Assembly (NCBI GenBank): GCA_030604195.1
Contig: JAUVWI010000030.1
Coordinates: forward strand, 1 to 39,791
Length of the DNA stretch: 39,791 nt
Source: Spirochaetales bacterium
GTDB lineage: Bacteria; Spirochaetota; Spirochaetia; SZUA-6; DRHE01
Direction: 5' to 3'
Shown piece by piece: positions 1-9,700 of this stretch (position 1 is its first letter; each line of letters begins with the position of its first letter). A program made the position numbers and the translations under genes. Under the pieces are notes generated by a model. That model saw only the letters and a program-made list of their open reading frames with translations, did not search any database and had not been told where the DNA came from.

Positions 1-80
1 CCTAGCAGACCTGGATAAAAAGCCAACTGAGTGTTTGATCCAGCCCGCACTGCGATAAAACCTATCCCATCGCTCCACAA
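1..80 (-). CDS. Partial divergent gene, N-terminal end only (unknown product)
   Basis: Reading the minus strand from 80, a TTG codon preceded by GGAGGA (85–90, four bases upstream) opens a frame that stays free of stops to the window edge. It gives about 26 residues starting MWSDGIGFIAVRAG. The strong Shine-Dalgarno sequence is the main support. I do not recognise the protein, and so short a piece could be chance. If real, it is transcribed away from the isomerase gene and shares the intergenic space at 81–207 with it. Confidence 0.4.
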   Translation of the reverse strand, partial: MWSDGIGFIAVRAGSNTQLAFYPGLL

Positions 81-106
81 TTCTTCCTCCCGGCCCTATT
101 GAAAAT

Positions 107-120
107 ACTGATGCGTCAGT
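107..120. promoter_or_regulatory. Inverted repeat, possible operator
   Basis: ACTGATGCGTCAGT has perfect 5-bp arms (ACTGA/TCAGT) and is a palindrome except for one central pair. It lies between the divergent partial gene and the isomerase gene, just upstream of the predicted promoter of the latter, where a regulator of either gene could bind. No regulator can be named from the sequence. Confidence 0.35.
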
Positions 121-141
121 ACTGCTCCGCTGATGCTATAC

Positions 142-171
142 TTGACATAGCAATGGCTCTTGACATATCTT
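142..171 (+). promoter_or_regulatory. Possible sigma-70 promoter for the 208–12044 operon
   Basis: A consensus -35 TTGACA (142–147) is followed after 18 bp by TATCTT (166–171). A second TTGACA occurs at 160–165 but has no good -10 at the right distance. The start point would be near 178, leaving a leader of about 30 nt before the ATG at 208. The -10 is mediocre. Confidence 0.4.
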
Positions 172-207
172 TTATAAGTTTCAACAGTAAAAGGATTATA
201 TACACCA

Positions 208-1272
208 ATGAATAAGAAAATAATATTTCTAATAATATCTCTTTATCTATTGAACGGCGGCGGCAATATCTTTGCACAGTCAATAGACAAGCCGGCTGCT
301 ACGGTGAAACTTGATAAATTTGAAGTAATTACTGTAAAGCAATTGAACGGCAAAATTGAAGCTATAGAGAAACGAACTAAACAAAAACTCTCTACTGGAG
401 ACCGGGAGAAGTTTTTAGATCTGCTGATCAGCGAAATTCTGATTGGCCAGGCTGCTTCACAGGAGAATGTTACTGTTACCGAATCAGAAGTGAATGCCCG
501 AATTGAACTGGCCAAGCAGTCAGGGGGTTTGAGTATGAATCTAAACCGGAAATTGACCGATGCTGAATTTCAATCAATTGTCAGTCAATCCGGCCTTACC
601 TGGGATGAGTATCTTGTGCAGCTTGAAAGGGCAATAATACAGCAGAAATATGTTATGCAGAAGAAACGTTCTTTCCTGGAAAATATCCCTCCTCCAACTG
701 AAATGGAAATAATCGAGTTTTACGAGGCCAATAAAACTGCGTTCGTGACTCCTGATATAATACGTTTTAAACATATTTTTATAGATACTCGTAATCTGCA
801 GTCCAAAGACGATCGTGATAAAGCACGGGAAAAAGCGGACGGGATCTACAGAGAAGTGCAAAATGGCGCTGCCTTTGAAGATACAGTAATAAAATATACA
901 GAAGATAATGCTTCGCGCTATAGAGGCGGGGATTTCGGTTACTTACGCCGCGACGATGCAGCCAGAAAACAGCTCTTAGGTAAAGATTTCTTTGAGCTTA
1001 CTTTCCGAAAAGAAGTCGGTGAAATAAGCGGCGTACATCAATCTAATATTGGTTTCCACATTATCAAGATTGAAGAAAAGATTCCTTTTCAGCTTTTAAC
1101 TATTGACAACAAGATACCGCCGCAGCGGAGCCATACGGTCAAAGACGAGATCCGTTCTCAACTGCTTCAGAGAAAACAGGCTGAGTACTATCAGAAAGCG
1201 CTGCTGGATATTCTTGCAGAATTGAAAAAAAAGGCGGAAATAAAAATATTTAAGAATAATCTGTCCTATTAG
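208..1272 (+). CDS. Exported parvulin-type peptidyl-prolyl isomerase (SurA/PrsA-like)
   Basis: This 354-aa protein probably catalyses cis-trans isomerisation of proline bonds and helps fold exported proteins in the periplasm. An N-terminal signal peptide (about residues 1–24, ending near NIFAQ) is followed by a helical SurA_N-like segment (about 35–170). A parvulin domain follows (about 186–290), recognisable from the IRFKHIFI strand at 185–192 and the later GGDFGYL motif. Only one parvulin domain is visible, whereas E. coli SurA has two. The C-terminus is a basic helical tail. It is the first gene of a long + strand operon whose last gene encodes a giant exported protein, a plausible client. 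The ATG at 208 has a purine-rich AAAAGG about 13 bases upstream, which is far for a ribosome site. Family membership is secure; SurA versus PrsA is not resolved. Confidence 0.85.
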   Translation: MNKKIIFLIISLYLLNGGGNIFAQSIDKPAATVKLDKFEVITVKQLNGKIEAIEKRTKQKLSTGDREKFLDLLISEILIGQAASQENVTVTESEVNARIELAKQSGGLSMNLNRKLTDAEFQSIVSQSGLTWDEYLVQLERAIIQQKYVMQKKRSFLENIPPPTEMEIIEFYEANKTAFVTPDIIRFKHIFIDTRNLQSKDDRDKAREKADGIYREVQNGAAFEDTVIKYTEDNASRYRGGDFGYLRRDDAARKQLLGKDFFELTFRKEVGEISGVHQSNIGFHIIKIEEKIPFQLLTIDNKIPPQRSHTVKDEIRSQLLQRKQAEYYQKALLDILAELKKKAEIKIFKNNLSY

Positions 1273-1274
1273 CT

Positions 1275-1685
1275 ATGGGGGGTAGGAGAAAAGGCCGTAT
1301 AATCGCTTTTCAGTCACTATATAGTTTCGATATAGCCTGCCGGGAAATTGATGAATTATTCAATTTTTCCTGGATTGATGAAGAGAGAAAAGGCAGGCTG
1401 AAAGAGGAAACTCTGGCATTTTCCCGCCTGCTTGTTAAAGGAACAATAGAGAACTTACCGGTAATTGACCAGAAGATAAAAGAACATCTCGAGCATTGGG
1501 ATTTCTCCCGGTTGTCACGGGTTGATCTGGCAATATTGAGAATGAGTGTTTTTTGTTTGCTCTATCAACCGGATATTCCGGCAACTGTTACCATTGATGA
1601 AGCCATTGATATTGCCAGGGAATTCGGCACAGATGAGTCTTATCGTTTTATAAATGGCGTACTTGATTCCATACAGAAGCATTAA
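1275..1685 (+). CDS. nusB: Transcription antitermination protein NusB
   Basis: At 136 aa this has the usual NusB length and all-helical character. NusB binds boxA RNA with NusE (S10) and promotes antitermination of rRNA operons in the cytoplasm. The family pattern is visible: an N-terminal R-x-x-A-FQSLYSFD stretch, a central helix with WDFSRLSRVDLAILRMSVF, and the C-terminal TIDEAIDIAREFGTDES followed by RFINGVLDSI. The ATG lies two bases after the preceding stop codon with no clear Shine-Dalgarno, so translation is probably coupled to the isomerase gene. The TTG start of the TPR gene follows after five bases. Confidence 0.93.
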   Translation: MGGRRKGRIIAFQSLYSFDIACREIDELFNFSWIDEERKGRLKEETLAFSRLLVKGTIENLPVIDQKIKEHLEHWDFSRLSRVDLAILRMSVFCLLYQPDIPATVTIDEAIDIAREFGTDESYRFINGVLDSIQKH

Positions 1686-1690
1686 AGAAA

Positions 1691-3355
1691 TTGAAAAAGA
1701 AAATAATAATCAGCCTTATTTTAATTTGCCTTTTTCTGCTGCCGGTAACAACCTTTCTTTTTATTAATTCGCAGGTAAGTTCAGGCAGGGATAGAGAGGA
1801 GAAAATAGCTTTACTGTTAAGAGATGCGGATCAGGCAATTTCCTTAGGCTATATGGATCAGGCCGCGAAAAATATCGCCATAGCACTAAAATCAGCCGGC
1901 AGTGAGTACGAATACCTTCGCGTATTAAAGCGCTCTTTGAATCTGGCCATTCTCAGCCGTGATTTTCAGGATTTTGAGGGGCAGGCAGCGCAGGCGCTTG
2001 CTTCGATACCTGGAAGTTCGAGTTTACAAATATTGATGCTATACGGCAAATTACGTTCCGGTCAAAGTCATTATATCAATATCTCTGATCAGGCTAAAAA
2101 GGAAATACCTTTATCACTATGGGCTGAAGCTGTACAAAGAAACAGAGTGGAAATTGATTTTCCGGGTAATCTTCCGGAGGAGCTTAAACAACTGCTCTTA
2201 CTGGAAAAAAATAAAAATTCAGGAATTCTACTCGACCTTGGCAAAAAACAAGCAGATAAACGTCTGTTGCTGGATGCAGCTTTGAGCCTGATGAAAAAGG
2301 GTAATGGTGAGGCGGCCATGGAAGTTATGGAGCAGTATTTAGTTGAAGAGATCTATGATGAGCCGGCTGCTTTAATTGCCTATGATCAGGGCAACCTGGG
2401 CGAGAGTATTTTTAGATTGGAGCGCCTGGTTAAAAAATATCCTCAGCGCCAGGATCTAATGCTGCTGTTGGCTGACAGCTATTTATTAGCCGGGAATTAC
2501 AATTCTGCGGCAAAGATCTATCAGCAACTTATTCAAATGGATGACCGCTATTCCTGGAAACCTTATCTTAATCTGGCCCGGATTAATGAGCTTCAAAATG
2601 ATCCTGAGCGGGAGCACAGCTTCAAAGTAATAGCTGCTTTGAGGTATCCAGGGGAAAAGCAGGTACTGCTGGAGCTGGTCAGAAGTTATAAAAAAAGAGG
2701 GGAGATAAAAGAAGCAAAAGAGGCTCTTCAGAAACTGCATGATCTGGATCCGCAGGAGCTGGAAACACTTCTGCTTGGGCTGGAGCTTGCCGGAACCTCT
2801 TACTCTCCCTCGCTGCACCGCTCAAAACTATGGCAGATTTATAATCTTTTTCCCGGCAATGAAAAATTGTGCAAGGCTCTGGCAGCCTATCTGCTGGAGC
2901 TTGGCGATATTGCCGGCGCAGCTATGGCTCTGGATCAGTTTGCAGAAAGTTTCGGCGGGGCGGCGCCGCCGCTGTGGCATCTGCATTTGCAGGGAATAAT
3001 TAAAGCCCTTGAGGGAGACTATCCGGAAGGGGCGGCCAGGCTTAAAAGTTACCTGGAGAGAAGGGATAACTGGCAGGTCAGGTATAATCTGGGATTGATC
3101 CTTAAAAGTTCAGCACAGTATGAAGAGGCAATAAGGGAATTGCGGCAGGCCGATATGCTGCTTGGCCGGGAAACGGCAAAGCCTACACAGAATCATTTTC
3201 GTTCCCTCACTCGCACTGAATTGGGCTCGATTTTCATGGCCGATGGGGACTATGAGGCGGCAGCCAGAGAGCTGGGATATGCCAGAGATTTAGACGGAGA
3301 TAATTTGAAAGCATCTCTTTTATATAAGAAACTTGAAGAGATCAGGCAGAAATGA
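1691..3355 (+). CDS. TPR-repeat protein with N-terminal membrane anchor or signal
   Basis: The 554-aa product begins with a basic stretch and a hydrophobic segment (about residues 5–26), so it is probably held at or exported across the inner membrane. The rest is helical, with several tetratricopeptide-type repeats, for example LADSYLLAGNYNSAAKIYQQL near the middle and YNLGLILKSSAQYEEAIREL near the C-terminus. TPR domains are protein-protein scaffolds; no catalytic domain is visible. The start is a TTG at 1691, chosen because it directly precedes the KKKIII signal and no ATG is suitably placed. It sits between nusB and a bactofilin gene, which suggests a cell-envelope or cytoskeleton scaffold, but that is inference from position only. 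Confidence 0.75.
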   Translation: MKKKIIISLILICLFLLPVTTFLFINSQVSSGRDREEKIALLLRDADQAISLGYMDQAAKNIAIALKSAGSEYEYLRVLKRSLNLAILSRDFQDFEGQAAQALASIPGSSSLQILMLYGKLRSGQSHYINISDQAKKEIPLSLWAEAVQRNRVEIDFPGNLPEELKQLLLLEKNKNSGILLDLGKKQADKRLLLDAALSLMKKGNGEAAMEVMEQYLVEEIYDEPAALIAYDQGNLGESIFRLERLVKKYPQRQDLMLLLADSYLLAGNYNSAAKIYQQLIQMDDRYSWKPYLNLARINELQNDPEREHSFKVIAALRYPGEKQVLLELVRSYKKRGEIKEAKEALQKLHDLDPQELETLLLGLELAGTSYSPSLHRSKLWQIYNLFPGNEKLCKALAAYLLELGDIAGAAMALDQFAESFGGAAPPLWHLHLQGIIKALEGDYPEGAARLKSYLERRDNWQVRYNLGLILKSSAQYEEAIRELRQADMLLGRETAKPTQNHFRSLTRTELGSIFMADGDYEAAARELGYARDLDGDNLKASLLYKKLEEIRQK

Positions 3356-3392
3356 TATGGTGGTTTTTTGAAAAACTTTTAAAGGAGAAAAG

Positions 3393-3860
3393 ATGGCTGT
3401 CAAAAATGAAACTGCCAATTGCATAATAGGTGAAGGTTCGGTTTTTGAAGGACGTTTTTATGTTAACGGATCTATATTGATAGAGGGTAAATTCGCCGGT
3501 GACATCAAAACAGATGATCATCTTACAGTGGGTCCCACCGGTAAAGTAATGACTGATATTGAGGCTAAAAAAGTAACTATTGCCGGCACACTAATCGGTA
3601 ATATTATAGCTTCCGAAGAGGTCAGCCTGGTACAAAGCGGGAAAGTGCTGGGCAATATTACTACCCCAAAATTAAATGTTGAAGAAGGGGTTATTACCAG
3701 AGGCAGGGTTACCATAACCGCCGGGAAAACCGATTCGCTGGAGAATATTATCAAGGATTCTTTCGGCGATGATGCGGAAAAGCTCTTTTCTGCAATGTCC
3801 AAGCCGGCTAAACAGGAAAAGCAGAAGGTAGATGATAGTCCGCAAAGTCAGAAAAAATAA
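3393..3860 (+). CDS. Bactofilin family cytoskeletal protein
   Basis: Bactofilins polymerise without nucleotides into filaments that organise cell shape and wall enzymes at the inner membrane face. This 155-aa protein shows the bactofilin core: repeated short beta-helix rungs from about residue 10 to 110, with the typical opening GEGSVFEGRFYVNGSILIEG and the regular spacing of Gly and hydrophobic residues in GKVLGNITTPKLNVEEG. Short charged tails flank the core, the C-terminal one lysine- and glutamine-rich. A strong AAAGGAG precedes the ATG by about 5 bases. The short gap after the TPR gene supports co-transcription. Confidence 0.9.
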   Translation: MAVKNETANCIIGEGSVFEGRFYVNGSILIEGKFAGDIKTDDHLTVGPTGKVMTDIEAKKVTIAGTLIGNIIASEEVSLVQSGKVLGNITTPKLNVEEGVITRGRVTITAGKTDSLENIIKDSFGDDAEKLFSAMSKPAKQEKQKVDDSPQSQKK

Positions 3861-3869
3861 TATTCTACA

Positions 3870-4622
3870 ATGCTCCAGCTAAAAAGTGAGAAAGAAATAA
3901 AAAAAATACTGGAGGCCTCGCAGATCTTAGCTGAAATTTTGCATGCGTGCGGAGATCTGGCGGCACCCGGTATTACTACAGGTGAACTCGATAATTTTGT
4001 GAGGAATTCTATAATCCGGCGGGGAGCAAAACCCGCTTTTTTGGGTTATATGAATTATCCGGCTTCACTCTGCATATCAATAAATAATGAGGTGATTCAT
4101 GGTATTCCCGGGCGCAGGAAGCTTAAAGAGGGAGATATTGCCGGTCTTGATGTGGGTATAGAGCTTGACGGCTATTTCAGTGACACTGCAATAACCATTG
4201 GCGTGGGCAGAATATCCGCAGAAAGAGAGAGATTACTCAAGGTAACCAGGCAATGTCTTGAAAAAGCAATTGAGCAGGCAACTGCCGGCAACCGGGTCAG
4301 TGACATCGGTAGAGCCGTATATAATCATGCACGGGCAAATAATTATGATGTTGTGCGCCAGTATTGCGGCCATGGAGTCGGCTTTTCCCAACATGAAGAT
4401 CCGCAAGTGCCGAATTATTTATCTACCGGGCCAAATCCACGCCTCCGGCCGGGAATGGTGATAGCAATAGAACCGATGATAAATCAAGGCGGTTGGCAGG
4501 TAGAGGTCATGGAGGATGATTGGACGGTAGTCACTGCAGATGGCCTTGATTCCGCCCATTTCGAGCATACTATCGCAATCTTTAAGGATCGTACCGAGAC
4601 TCTCACTTCTTTTAATAGTTAA
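3870..4622 (+). CDS. map: Type I methionine aminopeptidase
   Basis: Removes the initiator methionine from new proteins in the cytoplasm, using a dinuclear metal centre. All five metal ligands can be placed: D94, D105 (in LDVGIELDGYFSD), H168 (in CGHGVG), E201 (in AIEPM) and E232 (in HFEHTI). Each is exactly three positions before the E. coli residues D97, D108, H171, E204 and E235. At 250 aa it is a minimal bacterial type Ia enzyme with no zinc-finger extension. It starts nine bases after the bactofilin gene and is followed by htrA. Function is essentially certain from motif spacing. Confidence 0.96.
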   Translation: MLQLKSEKEIKKILEASQILAEILHACGDLAAPGITTGELDNFVRNSIIRRGAKPAFLGYMNYPASLCISINNEVIHGIPGRRKLKEGDIAGLDVGIELDGYFSDTAITIGVGRISAERERLLKVTRQCLEKAIEQATAGNRVSDIGRAVYNHARANNYDVVRQYCGHGVGFSQHEDPQVPNYLSTGPNPRLRPGMVIAIEPMINQGGWQVEVMEDDWTVVTADGLDSAHFEHTIAIFKDRTETLTSFNS

Positions 4623-4673
4623 TAAGTATTATATTAATAATCATGTCAAAATACAATGAACAAGGAAAATAAG

Positions 4674-6176
4674 ATGAAACATTCACTTAAAGTAAGCTTT
4701 ATTTTATTATTAGCAGTTATTCTCTTTTTCAGCTCCTGTTCAGCACATTCTGAAGGAATTGCTGAGAATGGTAGCAATAGGGTGGGGCCTGTTGAGGGCG
4801 CACAGTCAGGAAAAGAACAGGGTTTAGAAGGATCAGCCGGAGTTTCAGCGCTTGAAGAATTGCAGTACTCTTTCAGGAGTATTGCCCGCAATGTACTGCC
4901 CGTTGTTGTGCAGATCAATGTTGTGGAGGTTGTAACCCAGAAGACTCCTGAGGGTGTTACCCCCTGGGACTTTTTTTTCGGGCCCGGTCCGAATAGCCCT
5001 GAAGGAGGGACTCCTCACGAAAGGGAGTTCCGCAGGCCGGGATTGGGTTCCGGTGTGATAGTGCGAAAGGATGGCAAAAAGGTTTATGTGCTGACCAATA
5101 ACCATGTTGTCGGGGAAGCGGATGAAATTAGCATTCTGCTGCATGACCAGAGAACCTTTACCGGAAAACTTGTGGGCAAAGACGAGAGAAAGGACCTGGC
5201 GCTGGTTGTATTCGAAACTAAAGATGATGTTCCGGTAGCTGTGCTGGGTGATTCCGATTCCTTACAGGTGGGCGATTGGGCTGTTGCTGTGGGAAATCCA
5301 CTGGGGCTGGAGTCCACGGTAACGGTAGGAATTATCAGCGCCCTGGGCCGCAGGGGCGGTCCGGGTAGCAATATCAGTGATTTTATTCAGACCGATGCTG
5401 CCATTAACCCCGGCAACTCCGGAGGCGCTTTAGTAAATCTCCAAGGAGAGGTTATCGGCATAAATACCTGGATAGCCTCAACAACAGGAAGTTATATTGG
5501 TTTCGGTTTTGCCATACCTATTAATAATGCCAAGAAAGATATCGAGGATTTTATTAAGCATGGTGCAGTGCAATACGGCTGGCTTGGGGTAAGCATCCGT
5601 GACCCTCTTGCGGCCATGCGCAGTGAGATGATGCTGGAAGGTATAAACGGGGGTATGGCGATTAATGTATATAAAGGATCGCCTGCAGATAAGGGCGGTA
5701 TAATGCCCGGCGATTATGTAACCAGTATAAACGGCAGGAAAATAAAAGATGCCAATGACCTGGTGCTGGTAGTGGGGGATCTGCCCGCAGGAAAGACAGC
5801 GGAATTTGATGTAATCCGTTATGGTAAAGAGGTAAAACTGCTGGTAAAGATCGCTGTCCGGGAAGAGGAGCAGAAAATTATTTCCGGGAGCAAGAATATG
5901 TGGCCCGGTATGCTGGCAATCAGCAGTAAAGATGCGGCCATGGCCAGCAATGTCAAACAGGAGCCCTTTGAGGGGGTACAGATAGTCATTGTTTATAATG
6001 ACTCCCCGGCGGCTATTGCCGGTCTTAAACAGGGAGATATAATTAAAGAGATTAATGAGAGTAAGATCAGCAATGTGCTGGACTTCTTTAAAGCTCTAAA
6101 CGATAAAGAAAAAAAAGAGATCAGGTTTAAAATTGCAAGGCAGGATACCGAGCTTTCTATAGGCCTTTTCAGATGA
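4674..6176 (+). CDS. HtrA/DegP-family serine protease, predicted lipoprotein
   Basis: HtrA proteases degrade or refold misfolded envelope proteins. The trypsin-like domain has the full triad H144 (TNNHVVG), D174 (RKDLALV) and S249 (NPGNSGGA), counted from the ATG at 4674. Two PDZ domains follow (about residues 295–390 and 410–495), as in DegP/DegQ. The ATG at 4674 is preferred over the in-frame ATG at 4656 because AAGGA lies 7 bases upstream of it and the signal peptide then starts MKHSLKVSF. The signal ends in LFFSSC, which fits a spirochaetal lipobox, so the enzyme is probably membrane-tethered by lipid rather than soluble. A low-complexity Gly/Glu linker follows the cysteine. The stop overlaps the next start (ATGA), indicating translational coupling. 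Confidence 0.93.
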   Translation: MKHSLKVSFILLLAVILFFSSCSAHSEGIAENGSNRVGPVEGAQSGKEQGLEGSAGVSALEELQYSFRSIARNVLPVVVQINVVEVVTQKTPEGVTPWDFFFGPGPNSPEGGTPHEREFRRPGLGSGVIVRKDGKKVYVLTNNHVVGEADEISILLHDQRTFTGKLVGKDERKDLALVVFETKDDVPVAVLGDSDSLQVGDWAVAVGNPLGLESTVTVGIISALGRRGGPGSNISDFIQTDAAINPGNSGGALVNLQGEVIGINTWIASTTGSYIGFGFAIPINNAKKDIEDFIKHGAVQYGWLGVSIRDPLAAMRSEMMLEGINGGMAINVYKGSPADKGGIMPGDYVTSINGRKIKDANDLVLVVGDLPAGKTAEFDVIRYGKEVKLLVKIAVREEEQKIISGSKNMWPGMLAISSKDAAMASNVKQEPFEGVQIVIVYNDSPAAIAGLKQGDIIKEINESKISNVLDFFKALNDKEKKEIRFKIARQDTELSIGLFR

Positions 6177-6796
6177 AAAAAGAGTTCCTGACTTATGAAA
6201 AAGTCCGAAATAATGCCTTAAAATTGGCAGCCCGGATTTACAAAAGCGATTTTATTCCCGATGTAATATACGTTTCTCTGCGAGGCGGGGCGTACATGGG
6301 AAATGTAATAAGTGAATATTTCAAACTTGCCGGCAGAAAATCGCACCCTGTGTTTTATGCTTCTGTTGTGGCCCGCTCCTATACAAATATCCACACTCAG
6401 GAAGATGTTAAAGTGGAGGGGTGGACTTACAACCCGGAACATCTGAGACAGGGTGATAAAGTGCTGATAGTTGATGACATCTTTGATACAGGCAGGACCA
6501 TGAATTATTTGGTCAAAATAGTAATGCAGAAAGGCATTCCCCGCTCTGACGTAAAGGTAGCCGTACATGATTATAAGATAAGAAAGTATGTCACTGAGCA
6601 ACATCCGGTGCAGCCGGATTTTTACTGCCGGCTCCACGAAATAAACTCCGAAGCTGAGGATTCCTGGATTCACTATGAAAGCCATGAGCTGGTCGGGCTT
6701 ACGCTGAAGGAGCGGGAAGAGCACTACTATGCTCAAGATCCTGATTTGCGTAAGGCTATGGAATTCCTTTATAATAGGGAGCATGAGCAAGAATAA
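6173..6796 (+). CDS. Phosphoribosyltransferase (purine PRTase-like)
   Basis: This 207-aa cytoplasmic protein has the class I phosphoribosyltransferase PRPP-binding signature VLIVDDIFDTGRT at residues 97–109, with the paired acidic residues D101/D102. An upstream LRGG-type loop (YVSLRGGAYMG, near residues 40–50) matches the hypoxanthine/xanthine-guanine PRTases. Family members transfer a phosphoribosyl group from PRPP to a nucleobase; the substrate cannot be decided here. The start overlaps the htrA stop by four bases (ATGA) and its own end overlaps the start of the giant gene, so all three are translationally linked. A purine-salvage gene among envelope genes is odd; it may be co-transcribed without a functional link. 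Confidence 0.82.
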   Translation: MKKEFLTYEKVRNNALKLAARIYKSDFIPDVIYVSLRGGAYMGNVISEYFKLAGRKSHPVFYASVVARSYTNIHTQEDVKVEGWTYNPEHLRQGDKVLIVDDIFDTGRTMNYLVKIVMQKGIPRSDVKVAVHDYKIRKYVTEQHPVQPDFYCRLHEINSEAEDSWIHYESHELVGLTLKEREEHYYAQDPDLRKAMEFLYNREHEQE

Positions 6797-9700
6797 ATTT
6801 GTCTGTGGCCTTTTATTGCTTTTCACTATTCCGTTTTCGGCTGCTGATTCCGGAAAGAACCTGATATATCTATCACAAAGCTCCGGCAGCTATAATAGAG
6901 ACATCCTGCTTAATGGGGCTGCTGCACTAAAAGAGAGCCGCCTTGAATATTCCTTCAAAAACAACGGGGAGTGGGGGCCCTGGCTGCGCCTCAGGGAGGG
7001 ACTTAACTTAACCGCCGTGCCAGGGGAGGAGCGCCGATATCAAGTCCGGGTGGCAGCGGTTCAGCGTAGGGAAATTCTCGAACAGAGGGAACTTGACTTT
7101 GTAATTGATAAAAGGAAACCTATGCCCCCGCAGCTGATAATGGCAGAGAGCGGCTGCCTGCAGGGAGCAGAAATAAACTTTTCAGCTTCCCAGGGTGAGC
7201 TGGTTTATTACGCGGTGAACAGCCTGGTAACCGAACATGGCAAGCTCTGGGAAAGAAAGCCGATTCCCCTTGAGCTGAAAGGGGGGATGGCCGGAAAGAT
7301 ATTTGTTCAAGCCTATTCACAGGATAAAGCCGGCAACAGGAGTTGTATAAAAACCTTTAATTTCACTCTTGATACATGTATACCGTTTCTGGAGATATTG
7401 AGTCCTGCCCCGGGTAATTATGCCAACACCCAGATATTGTATATTAACAGTAGAAATACAGCCTGGGTTAAATACACCCTTGATGGCAGTGATCCTGCGG
7501 CCAGAGGAGTCTTGTATACAGGGCCCCAATCGATTGAACGTACCGGCAATATAAAATTGAGGGTTGCGGCTTTGCCCCTTCAGAAAGGGAAGGAGCTAAT
7601 ACGAAGCGAAGTTGCCTTTGAAGTGGCAGCGGAGAGCAAGCTCTCCCTCTCCTGTGACCGGGAAAGCGGTCTCTACAAAAGCGGCTTGAGGGTTGGGATT
7701 ACCCATAATCACGGAAATAAGGTTTTTTATACGCTGAGCGAAAAAACACCGACAGTGGCTGATTATGAGTTTTCCGATGTAATCGGACTTGATTCTATCC
7801 CTTTTGTAAGCAAGTTCTGTGTGCTGCGTTTACGGATATTTGACCAGGAAGGAAAGGCCTCTGATGAATATCGCTACTTCTATATTATTGACCGCAGCAA
7901 ACCATCACCTCCTGTAATATCAGTCAAAGGGAGTAATCCCCTGGCAGCCGAAACCGAAGTTGAGTTAAAAGCTGCCGGTAATACAAAAATATACTATACA
8001 CTTGACGGTACTCTACCCGGCACTTCAACAATGCTCTATAAAGGAGCCTTCACTCTGTCACCGCCGGCCAAATCTGCGAATATACTGGTGCAGGCCATTG
8101 CTGTAAATCCTCTGGAAGTAGCGAGTGATATTTCTCATTATCAAGCGCAGTTTGATACTCAACCCCCGGAGCCGCCTGAAGTGCAGGTAAGCACTGATAT
8201 GCCGACAAATAAACCGGTTAAGATCCTCTCTAAATCACCGGATGGCAGCAGAATAATTTTTGAGATCTCATCAGATGGCGCAGAACCAGCCCCATTAAGC
8301 GCAAACTCCCCTGAAGCGTCTGAAGAAATTGTCCTATTCCTGCCAGGGGGAATGACCAGGATATTCAAATTACGCTTTGCCTCTATCGATACTGCCGGAA
8401 ATATTTCTGAATCAGATGAATTGGTTACAGTCGAGTTTGACAGCGAACCTCCGGCATGCCCGGAATTAGCAGCTTTAGCCGCAGGTGGCAGTTTTGATCA
8501 CAGTATTGATATTGCTGTTGAGGGTGAAAAAAGAGTCTACTATGAGCTGACAGAAGATGGCTCAACCCCTCAGGATCCAACCATTGATTCTTCTGAATAT
8601 CAGGAACCGATTACCTTAAGCGGCAGGAATAAAAAGTTCACACGCTACCTGATAAAAATGCTCTGTCTTGATAACCTTGGAAATACCAGTGAGGTTGAGG
8701 GATCCTATAGTTTTGATATTGATTTAAGAAAACCGGAGCTTCCGGTAATTAAGGGATTAACAGAAGGAAAGATCTATAATCTGAAGGAAGTGGTTTTCAG
8801 CTTAAGTGATCCCGGCGCAAATATCCGTTATACTTTCACCGACGATGGCAGCGAGCCGGTGAATCCAACCGGGAAATCTCCCAGAATAGATGAGGGTCTG
8901 GTCTTTAGAGGAGAAGAAGAATCCGTAAAGCAATTCAAACTCAAAGTTCTGCCCTTTTCTCCTGGTATGAATTTGCAGGGAGATGTAAAATCTTTCAGAT
9001 TTATCATCGATCTCAAGCCTCCTGCTCTGCCTGAATTGACCGGATTTGAAGAAGGAAAGAGGTATAAGAATGGGGTCAAGATAACCATGACTCCTGCTGA
9101 TAAAGATGATCAGATATACTTCAGTTATTCTGATTCCTTCAATACCCTGCTGGATCCGATAACCCATGGTGAACCTTTCAGCGGGGCAATGACCTTTGAT
9201 ATTGAAGAAGGTGTGGAGCAGAATATATTCTTGAGGGTAGCCAGTCTGGATAAGGCGGGTAATCGCAGCCCTGGCGATCAGTATGGTCACTTTATTCTGG
9301 ATAAAAAACCACCCCTTCAGCCTCTCGTCGAAGGAATTGTGGATAACAGTATTGCCAGAGAGAGTGTATCAGTTTCTCTTACAACAGATGAAGGAAAGAT
9401 ATATTACGAGATCAGCGAGGACGGCACCATTCCTCCAATTCCGAATTTGAACTCACCTCTTTATCATTCACCAATTGTATTGACCGGACGGGCAAAAGAG
9501 GAAGTTACCTACCGTATAATTGCCAGAGCGGTGGATGATCTTGGCAACTTCAGCCCGGCTGAAAGATCCTATACACTGCTTATTGACCGTAAGGAACCGG
9601 AACCGCCGGATGAACCGGATATTCAGATTTTAGGCGATGAGGCTGATAAGAAATATTTTATCAGCTGGGATATTTCTGCCGGTAACCGGCTCTATTACCG

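Noticed and set aside
160..165. Second TTGACA upstream of the isomerase gene as an independent promoter
   Set aside because: No acceptable -10 hexamer occurs 16–18 bp downstream of it, so the first TTGACA (142–147) is preferred.
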